Assembly: GCA_028279895.1 (NCBI GenBank)
Contig: JANQMY010000236.1
Location: 1-41,278 of the forward strand
Direction of reading: 5' to 3'
DNA: 41,278 nucleotides
Source of the DNA: Alphaproteobacteria bacterium
GTDB taxonomy: Bacteria; Pseudomonadota; Alphaproteobacteria; JANQMY01
The notes beneath the pieces are model-generated. The model searched no databases, was not told the origin of the DNA, and saw only the letters and a program-made list of their open reading frames with translations. This document shows positions 17,337-27,158 of this stretch, in pieces (position 1 is the first letter of the stretch; each line of letters opens with the position of its first letter). Position numbers and translations under genes: made by a program.

Positions 17337-18536
17337 GTGAACCTCGACACATCGCCCGAATTGGAAGCCTTTCGCCTGAACGTCCGGGCCTTTTTCGAGA
17401 ACGACTTTCCCAAAGACATTATCGACAAGAATAAGCGGGGCGCGTCCCTCACCACGGCCGACATCAAAAAGTCCGAACAGGCTTTGGCGGCGAAGGGGTG
17501 GTTGGTGCCCGCTTGGCCGGAAGAGTTCGGCGGCACCGGCTGGACCATCGAAGAACAATACGTTTTCGACGAAGAGCTGGAGCGCGCGGGCGTCCCGACC
17601 GTCACGCCGATGGGGGCGATTTATGTGGGACCGGTGATTTACACATTCGGAACCGAGGCACAAAAAGAGCGCTGGCTACCCGGCATTCGCGAGGGGCGTG
17701 TGTCCTGGGCACAAGGATATTCGGAACCGGAATCCGGATCTGATTTGGCGTCGCTGCAGTTCCAGGCAGTGCGCGACGGCAACGACTATGTGTTGAACGG
17801 CACCAAGATATGGACGAGCGCGGCACAACACGCCGATTGGATGTTCCTACTCACCCGGACAGATAATTCGGGTAAAAAGCAGGAAGGCATTACATTCATC
17901 TGTGTAGATATCAACACCCCCGGTATTGTGGTGCATCCCATCATTACCATTGACGGCAAATACGTCCTCAGCCGGGTGGAATATGCGGATGTGCGGGTCC
18001 CGGTTGAAAACCGCGTCGGCGAGGAAGGCAAGGGCTGGACCTATTCCCAATATCTCCTTGGGCACGAACGCACGTCCTATGCCCGCATCGGCAGCAAGCG
18101 CAAAGCGTTACGCAATCTAAAAGAGATTAGCGGGGCGACGCCACTGGGCGGCAACCGCACTCTTCTCGAAGACGAGATGTTCCGGGCAAAGCTGAGCAAT
18201 GCGGAACTTAATGTGGACCGGCTGGAGATGACCGTGTTCCGTATTCTGTCGGTGATCGCGGCGGGTGGAACACCGGGCAATGAGTCGTCGATCCTCAAAA
18301 TTATGGCAACCGAGACGGCTCAACAGATCACGGAGCTTTACGTTGAAGCGGCCGCCAATAATGGGCTGCGGCTGTTTGAGGATTCGGTCACGCCCCCATG
18401 GGCGGAGGACCACAGCGTGCCAGACTATGTGGCGCCGTCGGTCTCCAACTATTTCGGCACGCGGGCCCAGTCGATCTATGGCGGCACCAACGAAATTCAG
18501 AAAAACATCATCGCCAAGCGAGTGCTTGGCTTATAG
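17337..18536 (+). CDS. Acyl-CoA dehydrogenase with Gly at the canonical glutamate position
   Basis: 399 residues from a GTG preceded by AAAGG. The family features are in order: an N-terminal helical domain, PAWPEEFGGTGW, the flavin/substrate motif WAQGYSEPESGSDLASL, then GTKIWTSAAQHADW, a beta domain, and a C-terminal helical bundle ending SIYGGTNEIQKNIIAKR. It oxidises an acyl-CoA to the enoyl-CoA, passing electrons to ETF. The catalytic Glu of medium-chain enzymes lies in YEGT; here it is Gly382 (YGGT). This is seen in several subgroups that use a Glu elsewhere or belong to unusual complexes. No second subunit is adjacent. It is convergent with purU. Confidence 0.88.
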   Translation: MNLDTSPELEAFRLNVRAFFENDFPKDIIDKNKRGASLTTADIKKSEQALAAKGWLVPAWPEEFGGTGWTIEEQYVFDEELERAGVPTVTPMGAIYVGPVIYTFGTEAQKERWLPGIREGRVSWAQGYSEPESGSDLASLQFQAVRDGNDYVLNGTKIWTSAAQHADWMFLLTRTDNSGKKQEGITFICVDINTPGIVVHPIITIDGKYVLSRVEYADVRVPVENRVGEEGKGWTYSQYLLGHERTSYARIGSKRKALRNLKEISGATPLGGNRTLLEDEMFRAKLSNAELNVDRLEMTVFRILSVIAAGGTPGNESSILKIMATETAQQITELYVEAAANNGLRLFEDSVTPPWAEDHSVPDYVAPSVSNYFGTRAQSIYGGTNEIQKNIIAKRVLGL

Positions 18537-18565
18537 GCCCCCGCCCTCGCGGATCGGAACGGCCG

Positions 18566-19423
18566 TTATCCGTTCAGCACCACTGTTTTCCTCCCGTTAA
18601 GCAGCACGCGATGCTCCGCATGCCAGCGCACCGCGCGTGACAGGACTTGGGCTTCCACTTCGTGCCCGATGCGGATCATTTCTTTCGGTGTGGTCGCGTG
18701 GGTCACACGGCGCACATCCTGCTCAATGATCGGGCCCTCATCGAGCTGCGGCGTTACATAATGCGCCGTTGCCCCGATAAGTTTCACACCGCGCTCATAG
18801 GCTTGGTGATAAGGTCGCGCGCCTTTGAAGCTCGGCAGGAAGGAATGGTGAATGTTGATGCACTTACCTTCCAAATACGCACACATTTCGTCGGACAAGA
18901 TCTGCATATAGCGCGCCAAGATCACCAGATCCGCTTTCTGTCCTGTGATCAATGCACGAAACTGTTCTTCCTGCTGCGGCTTGGTTTCCTTCGAGATAGG
19001 AAGATGATGGAAGGGAATACCCTTCCATTCGGCGATAGGCGCTAGGTCCTGATGATTGGACACAACACCCACGACATCGATGGGTAAGGTGCCATTGTCC
19101 CATTTGAACAAGAGGTCGTTCAAGCAGTGTGCACTTTTCGAGCCGGCGATCAGCACACGCATTTTCTTCGCCAGGTTGAACATGGTCCAATCGGTCTGCA
19201 GCCGGCGGGCGACCGGCTCAAAACCGGAGCGGATTTCATCGCCGGTGGCATTCGGACTGGCGACGTGCATCCGAATAAAAAATGTTTTGGTGTCTGGGTC
19301 GCCATAGACCGTGGAATCGCGGATATCGCACCCGGCCGCCGCAAGGTATGGGGTGACTTCCGCCAAGATGCCCGGGCGGTCGGGACACTTTAATAGAAGG
19401 ATAAATTCCGGCGGGTTGGCCAT
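18566..19423 (-). CDS. purU: Formyltetrahydrofolate deformylase
   Basis: 285 residues. The N-terminal ACT domain (about 1-80) opens FILLLKCPDRPGILAEVTPYL. The C-terminal formyltransferase-like domain has RVLIAGSK, the INIHHSFLPSFKGARPYHQA active-site segment and GATAHYVTPQLDEGPIIEQD. It hydrolyses 10-formyl-THF to THF and formate, balancing one-carbon pools. The length is typical of PurU. The ATG follows AGGA. It is convergent with the acyl-CoA dehydrogenase (29-nt gap) and divergent from the hybrid kinase (185 nt). In some genomes purU accompanies demethylation pathways, but nothing here proves that link. Confidence 0.93.
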   Translation of the reverse strand: MANPPEFILLLKCPDRPGILAEVTPYLAAAGCDIRDSTVYGDPDTKTFFIRMHVASPNATGDEIRSGFEPVARRLQTDWTMFNLAKKMRVLIAGSKSAHCLNDLLFKWDNGTLPIDVVGVVSNHQDLAPIAEWKGIPFHHLPISKETKPQQEEQFRALITGQKADLVILARYMQILSDEMCAYLEGKCINIHHSFLPSFKGARPYHQAYERGVKLIGATAHYVTPQLDEGPIIEQDVRRVTHATTPKEMIRIGHEVEAQVLSRAVRWHAEHRVLLNGRKTVVLNG

Positions 19424-19608
19424 AATCCTGTCTTCTCTCGTTACAGGTTGCGGTGCTTTTGGGAAGGCAAAGCGCTGGTTGAACGCCCGTAGCCTAGACC
19501 CGACATCGTTAATTTCGCTTAAGCGCCGGCATACTTAGGCGCATGTTAACTAAGAAAAAAGCTTCCTCAGGCAGACTTTTCCGCAGAGTCTCATAAACAC
19601 CGCGTGCG

Positions 19609-22137
19609 ATGTCCACTAAAGCTGCGCAACAGACTGTCCTGTCCGCCCCCGCCACGGAAAACACCGTGGATGAGGCAATGACTCGTGACGTGCAGGCCAA
19701 ACGCAATCAGATTCTGAGCCAAAACCAGCTCACGGCAAGTGGCGTTGCTGCGCTTAATGGCTCGGTTTTGGCCATCCTGCTCTATGCCCAAGCCGACCAG
19801 TTCTGGCTGCTCGTTTGGTATGCGGCGGTCGTAGGACAGGCCGGGTTACGGGGCGCATTGGAATTTACCCGCTCGTGGCGACCGGCCACGCAAGACCGCC
19901 ATACCATCGCGGCTAATGTCTGCCTCTCAGCGGCGGGCGGCGTCGTATGGGGCGCGTCATTGTTTACGCTGTCGCCGAACGCGGACCCGATCGCGCAACT
20001 ATTGCTCTGCTTCATGATCGCCGGCATGACCGCCGGCTCTTGCATTGCGTTTGCAACCCACATCCCCATTGTGCTGGCGTATAACATCCCCGCCCTGTCG
20101 CTGCCGGCTTTGTACCTGGTCCTGCAAGGCGGTCAGATGCAATACGCCATGTGCGGATTCTTGGCGATTTATTTCGCGGCGACACTGTCGATCGTGAGAC
20201 GGTCCAATCAACTCGTGACGTCGGCCCTCGAAAATGAATTCATGGCAAACCAAAAACGCCAAGAGCTAGAGGACCAAAAGCGCGTTCTGGACAACGAGGT
20301 GGTCGCACGCAATCGGTCGGAATCTCGGCTCGTCGCCATGCTGGCCCAAGCCCGCGCCTTCACTGCGGCGCTGGAGCGTATTTTCGATGCCTATCTCAAT
20401 CATAACCGTTCAAGCGAAGCGCTGATCAAGCAAGCAACCGAAGAATTGAGCCGCACCCTCGGGGTCGAACGGGTGGGTGTCTGGATGTTCACGCCCGACC
20501 GGGACGCCATTGTGTGCTACGATCAATACGAAGCATCGAAAGGTGCTCATTCGGCCGGGGACCGTAAAGAATCTGCAGATCACCCCGCATATTTTTCGGC
20601 CATCGATTCGAGCCTCGCCATTGTCGCCAGCAATGCGTGGAATGATCCGCGAACGGATTCATTCACCGAGAGTTATCTTGCCCCACTCAACGTCCAATCC
20701 CTTTTAGATGTACCGCTGAACGGCGCAAGCGGCGTCCGCGGTGTCATCTGCTGTGAAAGCGTCGATTTTCGACGCGACTGGACGGCGGAAGAGGTTTCCT
20801 TTGCCGCGTCGGTCGCACAGTTCGTGTCCATGAGTTTGCTCGCCGAGGATTCGCGTCGTCTTGCCGAGGCTTTGCGCACGGCTATGATCGAAGCTCAAAA
20901 CGCCAGCAATACCAAATCGGCATTCCTGGCGAATATGAGCCACGAAATCCGTACGCCCATGAACGGCGTCATTGGCATGCTCGATCTATTGACGCAAACA
21001 CCCCTCGACGGTCAGCAACGCGACCTTCTAAACACCGCAACCACCTCCGCACGCGTCCTTTTGGCCATTCTGGATGATGTGCTCGATATTTCTAAACTGG
21101 AAGCCGGACATGTGGTGCTGGAAAACCAACCATTTAGCGCGGATGAACTTGCCAAGGAAACAATTGCGTTATGGACCCCCAAGGCCGAAGGCAAGGGCCT
21201 TACGCTGACCGCAACCGCAGATCCCGGCGTTCCCGAAACCTTCGAGGGCGATGCCCGCCGCATCGGCCAAGTGTTGAACAATTTGCTGGCGAACGCGGTC
21301 AAATTCACCGCCCAAGGCACCATAAGCGTCCAGGTTCAGTATTTGTCAGGCGACGCCAAGGGACAGTTGCGCTTTGCGATATCGGATACCGGAATCGGTA
21401 TCCCAGACGACAAACAAGAGGCGCTGTTCGATCGCTTTGTCCAGGCGGATTCGTCCACCACCCGGGAATTCGGCGGAACCGGCCTCGGCCTTGCGATTTG
21501 CAAACAGTTGGTTGCGCTGATGGACGGGCAAATCGGCGTAGACAGCACGCCCGGCCAAGGCAGTACATTCTGGTTCACCATCTCAGCGAGAGAAGTCAGC
21601 CAGGAGGACAACGCCGTCACGACCGAGCATGTGCCACCCCCTGAAACCACATCGCCAGACGCGCAATGTCGCATATTAGTTGCCGAGGACAATCCGACCA
21701 ATCAAAAGGTGGTGCGGGCGTTTGTGGAAGCCGCAGGACATACGCTGGACATGGTGAACAATGGAGCGGAAGCGCTGGCCGCCGTTCAAAACCAGCACTA
21801 CGACGTCATACTGATGGACGTTCAAATGCCGATCATGGACGGCGTCACCGCCACCCATGCCATTCGCGCGCTACCGGGTCCCCAAAGGGATATTCCGATT
21901 ATTGCGTTGACCGCAAATGCCATGGCGGGCGACCGGGAGCAATATCTGAAGGAAGGTATGACGGATTACGTCAGTAAGCCGATCGACCCTGAGAAGCTGC
22001 TGGACTGCATCGCCGAAGCTGTTCGGCAGGCCGACCGAGGGGACAGCACCGAACCGCTTGCCGAAAACCGCCATGGCACCGCCGAGACAGAAACCATAGA
22101 CGCCGGTACCATGCGTCGCACTTCGCGCCGGGCCTAG
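19609..22137 (+). CDS. Membrane hybrid sensor histidine kinase (TM-GAF-HK-REC)
   Basis: 842 residues. An N-terminal membrane region of about five to six hydrophobic helices (45-195) precedes a coiled coil (about 205-250). A GAF-like domain (about 260-415) follows, with [11 protein letters not shown] and [20 protein letters not shown]. Then come HisKA with His445 ([13 protein letters not shown]), HATPase ([26 protein letters not shown]) and a C-terminal receiver with Asp737 ([12 protein letters not shown]). There is no Hpt domain, so phosphotransfer would need a separate protein. The 19609 ATG has only a weak ribosome site; the ATG at 19678, behind GATGAGG, is an alternative. The TAG stop is formed by the left terminus of the 160-bp element, so the last residues may have been altered by its insertion. 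Confidence 0.87.
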   Translation: MSTKAAQQTVLSAPATENTVDEAMTRDVQAKRNQILSQNQLTASGVAALNGSVLAILLYAQADQFWLLVWYAAVVGQAGLRGALEFTRSWRPATQDRHTIAANVCLSAAGGVVWGASLFTLSPNADPIAQLLLCFMIAGMTAGSCIAFATHIPIVLAYNIPALSLPALYLVLQGGQMQYAMCGFLAIYFAATLSIVRRSNQLVTSALENEFMANQKRQELEDQKRVLDNEVVARNRSESRLVAMLAQARAFTAALERIFDAYLNHNRSSEALIKQATEELSRTLGVERVGVWMFTPDRDAIVCYDQYEASKGAHSAGDRKESADHPAYFSAIDSSLAIVASNAWNDPRTDSFTESYLAPLNVQSLLDVPLNGASGVRGVICCESVDFRRDWTAEEVSFAASVAQFVSMSLLAEDSRRLAEALRTAMIEAQNASNTKSAFLANMSHEIRTPMNGVIGMLDLLTQTPLDGQQRDLLNTATTSARVLLAILDDVLDISKLEAGHVVLENQPFSADELAKETIALWTPKAEGKGLTLTATADPGVPETFEGDARRIGQVLNNLLANAVKFTAQGTISVQVQYLSGDAKGQLRFAISDTGIGIPDDKQEALFDRFVQADSSTTREFGGTGLGLAICKQLVALMDGQIGVDSTPGQGSTFWFTISAREVSQEDNAVTTEHVPPPETTSPDAQCRILVAEDNPTNQKVVRAFVEAAGHTLDMVNNGAEALAAVQNQHYDVILMDVQMPIMDGVTATHAIRALPGPQRDIPIIALTANAMAGDREQYLKEGMTDYVSKPIDPEKLLDCIAEAVRQADRGDSTEPLAENRHGTAETETIDAGTMRRTSRRA

Positions 22138-22293
22138 CAGGCTGCTGAAAAAGTCATGGTCTTGGGAACCCATGGTTCGAGACGGCGCTATTGCGCCTCC
22201 TCACCATGAGGTTTTTGTTTGTTTTCCTCATCCTGAGGAGGGCCGACAGGCCCGTCTCGAAGGATGAAAACAACTGTTTCAGCGGCCTGTTAG
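22134..22293. mobile_element. 160-bp MITE-like element, copy 2 (inverted relative to copy 1)
   Basis: This is the reverse complement of 308-467, same length, no indels, 11 mismatches by hand alignment. The left terminus is perfect over 24 nt (22134-22157). The right terminus has decayed (CAACTGTTTCAGCGGCCTGTTAG). The inner hairpins are kept although their loops differ. It fills the whole junction between two convergent genes: its left end contains the TAG of the hybrid kinase (22135-22137) and its right end the TAA of the ligase (22290-22292, minus strand). Its strong dyads may act as a bidirectional terminator (inference). Confidence 0.75.
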
Positions 22294-23831
22294 TCTCGGT
22301 CCCAATAGGCGGCGCGTAGGTCTTTCTTCAGAATTTTACCGGCGCCGCTCACCGGAAGGGGGGCCGTCCGTAGCTCTACCGAGCGCGGGCATTTGTAGCC
22401 CGCGATCAATGAGCGGCAATGTTCGACGATGGCGTCGCCTTTCACATCGGCGCCGGGCTTAAGCCGAACGATTGCGTGCACTTGCTCGCCCCAATCGTCA
22501 TGGGGAATGCCGATGACCGCGCATTCCACCACATCTGGATGTTTGTGCAGCGCATTTTCCACCTCGGCCGAGTAGACGTTTTCGCCGCCGGTGACGATCA
22601 TGTCCTTCAGGCGGTCGACCACGAAAACGAATCCGTCTTCGTCCATATAGCCGATGTCGCCGGTTCGAACCCACCCCTCGCACAAGGTCTCGGCGGTGAC
22701 ATCGGGCAGGTTCCAATAGCCGTTCATGAGGCTATCGCTCCGTACGCAGATCTCACCGAGGTTTCCGGCATCGACCCGCGCGCCGTCGCCGTCGCGGATT
22801 TCCACATCGGTGCCGGTGGCGGCTTGGCCGGCCGATCTCAGCTTGCCCGCCAGAGGGCCCGACACCACGTGGCGCTCGGGCGGCAGCACCGTAATGGTGA
22901 CGGTTTCGGTTTGCCCATACGATTGGGCGAACGTCACATGGGGCAAGGTTTCGATGGCTTGCACAAGTAGGCTTTCGGGGATGGGAGAGGCGCCGTAGAT
23001 GATCCGCCTGAGATGAGTAAGGTCGAACTCGCTCAATTGCGGTTCCTGCAGAAGGCGGTTGATCATGGTGGGGACCAGCGCGACGTGGGTCGCCTTGTCC
23101 CGCGAAAGGATGTCCAGTAATGCCAACGGCTCGAACTGGGGCACAACGATGTGACATCCGGCATGGAGCGTGACGGCAACCAAATAGGCACAATCGCCGA
23201 TGTGAAACATAGGCGCCACATGGGCATAGGCCATGTTCGCTGTCGGTCCCAAAATATTGGCGCTCTGATGGGCGTTCATGATCAGCGCGCCGTGGCTTTG
23301 TACGACGCCTTTGGGTCGGCCGGTGGTGCCGCCGGTATACATGATCGCCGCCGCATCCGATCCGCTTCTTTCCGGCGGGAGCGTTCCGTCTACGGAGGAG
23401 ATAAACTGGTCGAATGGCTGCAGGCCGTCCGGCGGTGTCCCGTCCGAAAGGTTGATCCAATCGTGCACCGAGGGGGCCTCAGGCCGCAACTGCACAGCCA
23501 GGTCGTGATAAGGCGTTTCAACGAAGATGGCCTTTGCGTCGGAGTCTTCCAGTTGGAAGGAAAGCTCCGCTGGGCTGAGCCGCGTGTTCAGCGGCACCGC
23601 AATGGCGCCTGCAGCGGTAATGGCGAAGAACGCTTCGATGTAGCGGTCCTTGTTGTTCGAGAGGATGGCGACGCGGTCATCGGGCTTGATGCCCAGTCGT
23701 GCCAAATTGTTTGCGATGCGGGTCACATTGCCGGCAAGCGTATTCCAGCTTTGCTGGCGTTCGCCGTCAATGCTTGCCAGGCTGTTTCCGTTTACCTGAA
23801 CGGCGCGGCGTACCAATTGGTTCAGATTCAT
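22290..23831 (-). CDS. Acyl-CoA ligase (AMP-dependent synthetase)
   Basis: 513 residues. A3 motif MYTGGTTGRPKGV at about 164-176, then AQSYGQTE, RTGDIGYMDEDGFVFVVDRLKDMI and the catalytic lysine in SGAGKILKKDL. It forms acyl-CoA from a carboxylic acid through an acyl-adenylate. It is close to the ligase at 4166-5722 along its whole length. The paralogue ends ...WDRKDRGIS, while this one stops at ...YWDRD, exactly where the 160-bp element begins. A few terminal residues have probably been lost or replaced, without touching a motif. The ATG follows AGAGG. It lies 33 nt behind the SDR gene, almost certainly in one transcript. Confidence 0.88.
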   Translation of the reverse strand: MNLNQLVRRAVQVNGNSLASIDGERQQSWNTLAGNVTRIANNLARLGIKPDDRVAILSNNKDRYIEAFFAITAAGAIAVPLNTRLSPAELSFQLEDSDAKAIFVETPYHDLAVQLRPEAPSVHDWINLSDGTPPDGLQPFDQFISSVDGTLPPERSGSDAAAIMYTGGTTGRPKGVVQSHGALIMNAHQSANILGPTANMAYAHVAPMFHIGDCAYLVAVTLHAGCHIVVPQFEPLALLDILSRDKATHVALVPTMINRLLQEPQLSEFDLTHLRRIIYGASPIPESLLVQAIETLPHVTFAQSYGQTETVTITVLPPERHVVSGPLAGKLRSAGQAATGTDVEIRDGDGARVDAGNLGEICVRSDSLMNGYWNLPDVTAETLCEGWVRTGDIGYMDEDGFVFVVDRLKDMIVTGGENVYSAEVENALHKHPDVVECAVIGIPHDDWGEQVHAIVRLKPGADVKGDAIVEHCRSLIAGYKCPRSVELRTAPLPVSGAGKILKKDLRAAYWDRD

Positions 23832-23864
23832 GTGACACCTCTTCGGACGGTCGCTGGTCGACGC

Positions 23865-24623
23865 CTATGTCTGGCCGCCGTCCAGCGTAATGATGGTCCC
23901 CGACATAAATTCCGACATGTCACTTACCAGAAACAGAGCGCTGCCGACTACATCGGCCGTTTCGCCGACCCGCCGCAACGGCGTGGTCGCTTTGATCTGT
24001 TTTTGGAAATCGGGCGTATCCACGAAGCCTTTCGTTAAATCCGTTCGGAACGTGCCGCACATCAAGGCGTTGACGCGTACCTTTGGCCCGTAGGCGCGGG
24101 CCAAAGCTTTCGTGAGCGCATTGACGCCCGCCTTCGCTGCCGCATAAGGCGCAACCGGCGGCGGCGTCAGCACGGCCGCCGTGCTGGATACGTTGAGAAT
24201 GACGCCACCATCGCCTTCCATCATCCGTTCTCCCGTCAGGGCCGACAGCCGGTAGGGACCTTTGACGTTCACATCGAACACCCGGTTGAAGTCGTCTTCC
24301 GAGAGATCGGACGGGCGCCGTGCCATGGACGACATGCCGGCATTATTGATCAGAATGTCAACTTTTCCGAAATGGTCATAGGCCTTCTCGACCAGCGTAT
24401 CGCAGTCTGCCCATTTGCCCACATCGCAGGAGACGGGAAGGGCGTCGACCCCCTGTGCCCCGAAGGCCTTTGCGGCATTCGCGCAATCGTCTTCGGTACG
24501 GCTCGCGACCACCAGATTGGCGCCGGCTGCCGCCAAACCTTCGGCCATGGCGCGGCCGAGACCCCGCGTGCCGCCGGTGATCAACGCCACTTTGCCTTTA
24601 AGATTGAGTTCGGGTGTCGACAT
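23865..24623 (-). CDS. SDR-family NAD(P)-dependent oxidoreductase
   Basis: 252 residues with an intact classical SDR layout: ITGGTRGLG (15-23), NNAG (93-96), catalytic Ser147, Tyr160 and Lys164 (YAAAK), and the C-terminal GTIITLDGGQ. Expected to oxidise or reduce an alcohol/ketone, for instance a 3-hydroxyacyl-CoA or a ring alcohol. GAGGAG lies before the ATG. It heads a two-gene unit with the acyl-CoA ligase and is divergent from the Rieske operon across 261 nt. That gap shows no obvious operator to me, but must hold both promoters. Confidence 0.88.
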   Translation of the reverse strand: MSTPELNLKGKVALITGGTRGLGRAMAEGLAAAGANLVVASRTEDDCANAAKAFGAQGVDALPVSCDVGKWADCDTLVEKAYDHFGKVDILINNAGMSSMARRPSDLSEDDFNRVFDVNVKGPYRLSALTGERMMEGDGGVILNVSSTAAVLTPPPVAPYAAAKAGVNALTKALARAYGPKVRVNALMCGTFRTDLTKGFVDTPDFQKQIKATTPLRRVGETADVVGSALFLVSDMSEFMSGTIITLDGGQT

Positions 24624-24884
24624 GGGAATCTCCTCGTTCTGGCCTCTCGATTTGGCGCCGGGCGGGTTCGCCTGGGTCGCCGGATGCGCATCTATTTCAA
24701 GGAGTTTGTCCTGTTGCGTGCCGCCGGTCGACGGACACTTTCGATCACGGCCGGTTTCGCCAAATGATAGACCGAAAGCGCACAGTTTGACGCTCCATTG
24801 GCGCGTTAACTGGTGTAGCGTAAGTCGCGAACTGCTTTAGCGGGCGGCACGCCTGCGTGTTATCTTGCGAATTCGGAGTTCCTC

Positions 24885-26255
24885 ATGACTGTCACTGTTC
24901 CAAAGGGAAGGCCGACACCTTCCGTACAGGATGTTTTGGCGGGCGACAGCCGCCCCGCACCGGAGATCTTAAGGCAAGAGTCGCCGCCAACCGATCTTGG
25001 TACAGAGGATATCTCTGTCGAGCGCTATTACTCTCAGGAATGGCACGACCAAGAGATCGCGCTCATGTGGCAGAAAGTGTGGCAAATGGCCTGCCGCGTC
25101 GAAGACATTCCGGAAACCGGCGATCATGTGGTGTACGATATCGGACACGACTCCATCATTGTCGTGCGCACCGCGACCGGCGACATCAAAGCCTATGTGA
25201 ATGCGTGCCTGCATCGCGGCGTGATGCTTCGGACCGGCGGCGGACGTGTGGACAAGTTCAAATGCCCCTTTCATGGGTTCACCTGGGGGCTTGACGGCTC
25301 GTTGGCGCACATCCCGTCTGAATGGGACTTCGAACACATAGACCGAAAGAAGTTTTGCCTGCCGGAAGTTCAAGTCGCGACCTGGGGCGGCTTCGTATTC
25401 ATCAATCTCGATCCGGATTGCGAGCCGTTCGAAAGCTACCTGGAGATCTTGCCGGAGCACTTCCGCGCTTTCCCCTTGGAAGACCGGTGGAAGGCCGCCC
25501 ATGTGGTCAAGATCATGCCGTGCAACTGGAAGCTTGCTCTTGAAGCCTTCATCGAGAGCTTCCACATTCCCATCGCCCATCCGCAAACGACGGCCTATGT
25601 GGCGTGGGATACGACCCAGTACGACATCTTTCCCGGTGTTCGGCATGTAAACCGTATGCTGACGGTGGAAGGCGTGCCCAGCCCCTCGGAAGGCGGAACG
25701 CCGGCAAAAGAGACCGTCCGTCAAATGCAACGGGATGTGTCCTTTCATGCTGGCTCCACGATCGAGGCGACAGACGAACGCGGTGTGCGTGAGCAGTTTG
25801 CCGACAACGCCCGGAAGAAGCTTTCAAAATCGGCCAACCGGGATTTGTCGGGCCTGTCGAATGCCGAAGTACTGGATGTGATCGAATACTTCCTGTTTCC
25901 AAATTTGGTGCCTTGGGGCGGTCATGGCTCGCCCATTTGCTATCGGTTCCGCCCGTTTGAGAACGATCCGGAAAAATCGATCATGGAAGTGATGCTGCTA
26001 TTCGCAAAGGCCGATGACGGCAGCCATCCGCCGGCAGCGGCACCCGTCCATTTGGGGATCGACGATAAATGGGCGGATACGCCGGCCATGGGTTCGGCCG
26101 GGTTTGTGGCCGATCAGGATACGGAAAATCTGCGGCGCATTCAGAAAGGCGTCCGTGCGACGCGGAAGCCCGGCGTGACGCTGGCGAATTATCAAGAAAG
26201 CCGCATTCGGCATTTTCACCAAACACTCGACCGTTATCTGGAGGGACGTTCATGA
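24885..26255 (+). CDS. Rieske oxygenase, large (alpha) subunit
   Basis: 456 residues. The Rieske [2Fe-2S] ligands are Cys108, His110 (NACLHRG) and Cys127, His130 (CPFHGFTW). The mononuclear iron site is seen as His227 and His232 in ESFHIPIAHPQ, within NWKLALEAFIESFH. The third (acidic) ligand should lie in the C-terminal half near FLFPNLVPW, but I cannot assign it. It inserts one or two oxygen atoms into an aromatic or alicyclic ring, or demethylates or cleaves, using electrons from a reductase. No small subunit, ferredoxin or reductase is adjacent. Its stop overlaps the next start (ATGA), so it is coupled to the luciferase-like gene. GGAG precedes the ATG. Confidence 0.92.
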   Translation: MTVTVPKGRPTPSVQDVLAGDSRPAPEILRQESPPTDLGTEDISVERYYSQEWHDQEIALMWQKVWQMACRVEDIPETGDHVVYDIGHDSIIVVRTATGDIKAYVNACLHRGVMLRTGGGRVDKFKCPFHGFTWGLDGSLAHIPSEWDFEHIDRKKFCLPEVQVATWGGFVFINLDPDCEPFESYLEILPEHFRAFPLEDRWKAAHVVKIMPCNWKLALEAFIESFHIPIAHPQTTAYVAWDTTQYDIFPGVRHVNRMLTVEGVPSPSEGGTPAKETVRQMQRDVSFHAGSTIEATDERGVREQFADNARKKLSKSANRDLSGLSNAEVLDVIEYFLFPNLVPWGGHGSPICYRFRPFENDPEKSIMEVMLLFAKADDGSHPPAAAPVHLGIDDKWADTPAMGSAGFVADQDTENLRRIQKGVRATRKPGVTLANYQESRIRHFHQTLDRYLEGRS

Positions 26256-27139
26256 AACTCGGGCTCGCTTGTGCCTTCGGCTCCAAACCCAGCCGTGATT
26301 TCGGCTTCGTTAAAGATTTTGCACGCGCCATGGAAGAGATGGGGTTCGATTCCATGTGGGTGCCGGAGCACGTGGTGTTCTTCCCGCCGGATGTTTACGA
26401 ATCCAAATATCCTTATGACAAAGACGGCACGCCGCCGTGGAAAGAGGCCGATTTCGGTATTTACGACCCTCTGTTTGTGGTCGCCGTTGCCTCGCAGGTA
26501 ACGGACAAGCTGCGGTTTTCCACCAGCGTGTTGGTTCTTCCCCAGAGGCCAGCCCTGCTGACTGCCAAAGAAGTCATGACGCTCGATCACATTACGAATG
26601 GGCGTTTTGATTTCGGCGTCGGCGGCGGCTGGTCGTCAGAAGAGTACGAGGCGCTCGGTGTATCGTTTGCCCGGCGCGGGAAGCGCTTCGATGAATATAT
26701 CGAGGCGATCCGCGTGGCCTGGACGCAAGACCGTGCGAGTTACCAAGGCGAATTCATCTCCTTCGAGAATGTGGTTCTTCTGCCGCGGCCGGTCACGCCC
26801 GGCGGTCCCCCGTTCCTGATCGGTGGCGATTCCAAACCGGCGATGCGCCGCGCGGCGCGGCTGGGCGACGGCTGGTATGGATGGTGGGCTCATTACGAGC
26901 TGGAGCCGCATTTGGAAAAACTGCGCGCGGAATTGGCGGAAGTCGGGCGGGAGAACGATCCGAATTTCCGGCTGAAACTGGGCGTGCCCTATGCCGGAAC
27001 ACCGGACGAGCTTGCGGCCACCATGGCGGAAGCGAAGCGGCTGGGCGTGCAGGAATTGGTGTTGTCGCTGCCGGTGCGCAGCAGCGCCATGGAACAAGAC
27101 CTGCGGCTTTGGGCACAGGCGGCCGGTCTGGCGGCCTAA
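26252..27139 (+). CDS. LLM-class (luciferase-like) flavin or F420-dependent oxidoreductase
   Basis: 295 residues, starting at the ATG that overlaps the Rieske stop and follows GGAGGG; a longer open frame upstream lies wholly inside the Rieske gene. The TIM-barrel luciferase pattern is clear: FAxxMEEMGFDSMWVPEH, LRFSTSVLVLPQRPALLTAKEVMTLD (beta strands 3-4), GRFDFGVGGGWSSEEYEALG, and a C-terminal PFLIGGDSKPAMRRAARLGDGWYG. The motifs fit the group often annotated as F420-dependent, but FMN use is equally possible and no F420 synthesis gene is in the window. With the Rieske gene it likely acts on the same substrate, as monooxygenase or dehydrogenase (inference). Confidence 0.88.
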   Translation: MKLGLACAFGSKPSRDFGFVKDFARAMEEMGFDSMWVPEHVVFFPPDVYESKYPYDKDGTPPWKEADFGIYDPLFVVAVASQVTDKLRFSTSVLVLPQRPALLTAKEVMTLDHITNGRFDFGVGGGWSSEEYEALGVSFARRGKRFDEYIEAIRVAWTQDRASYQGEFISFENVVLLPRPVTPGGPPFLIGGDSKPAMRRAARLGDGWYGWWAHYELEPHLEKLRAELAEVGRENDPNFRLKLGVPYAGTPDELAATMAEAKRLGVQELVLSLPVRSSAMEQDLRLWAQAAGLAA

Positions 27140-27158
27140 CCTCAAAAAGGGTGATGCC

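Noticed and set aside
26069..26251. Upstream extension of the LLM oxidoreductase
   Set aside because: This part lies inside the Rieske gene in another frame; the ATG at 26252 has a GGAGGG site and begins the family's usual N-terminus.
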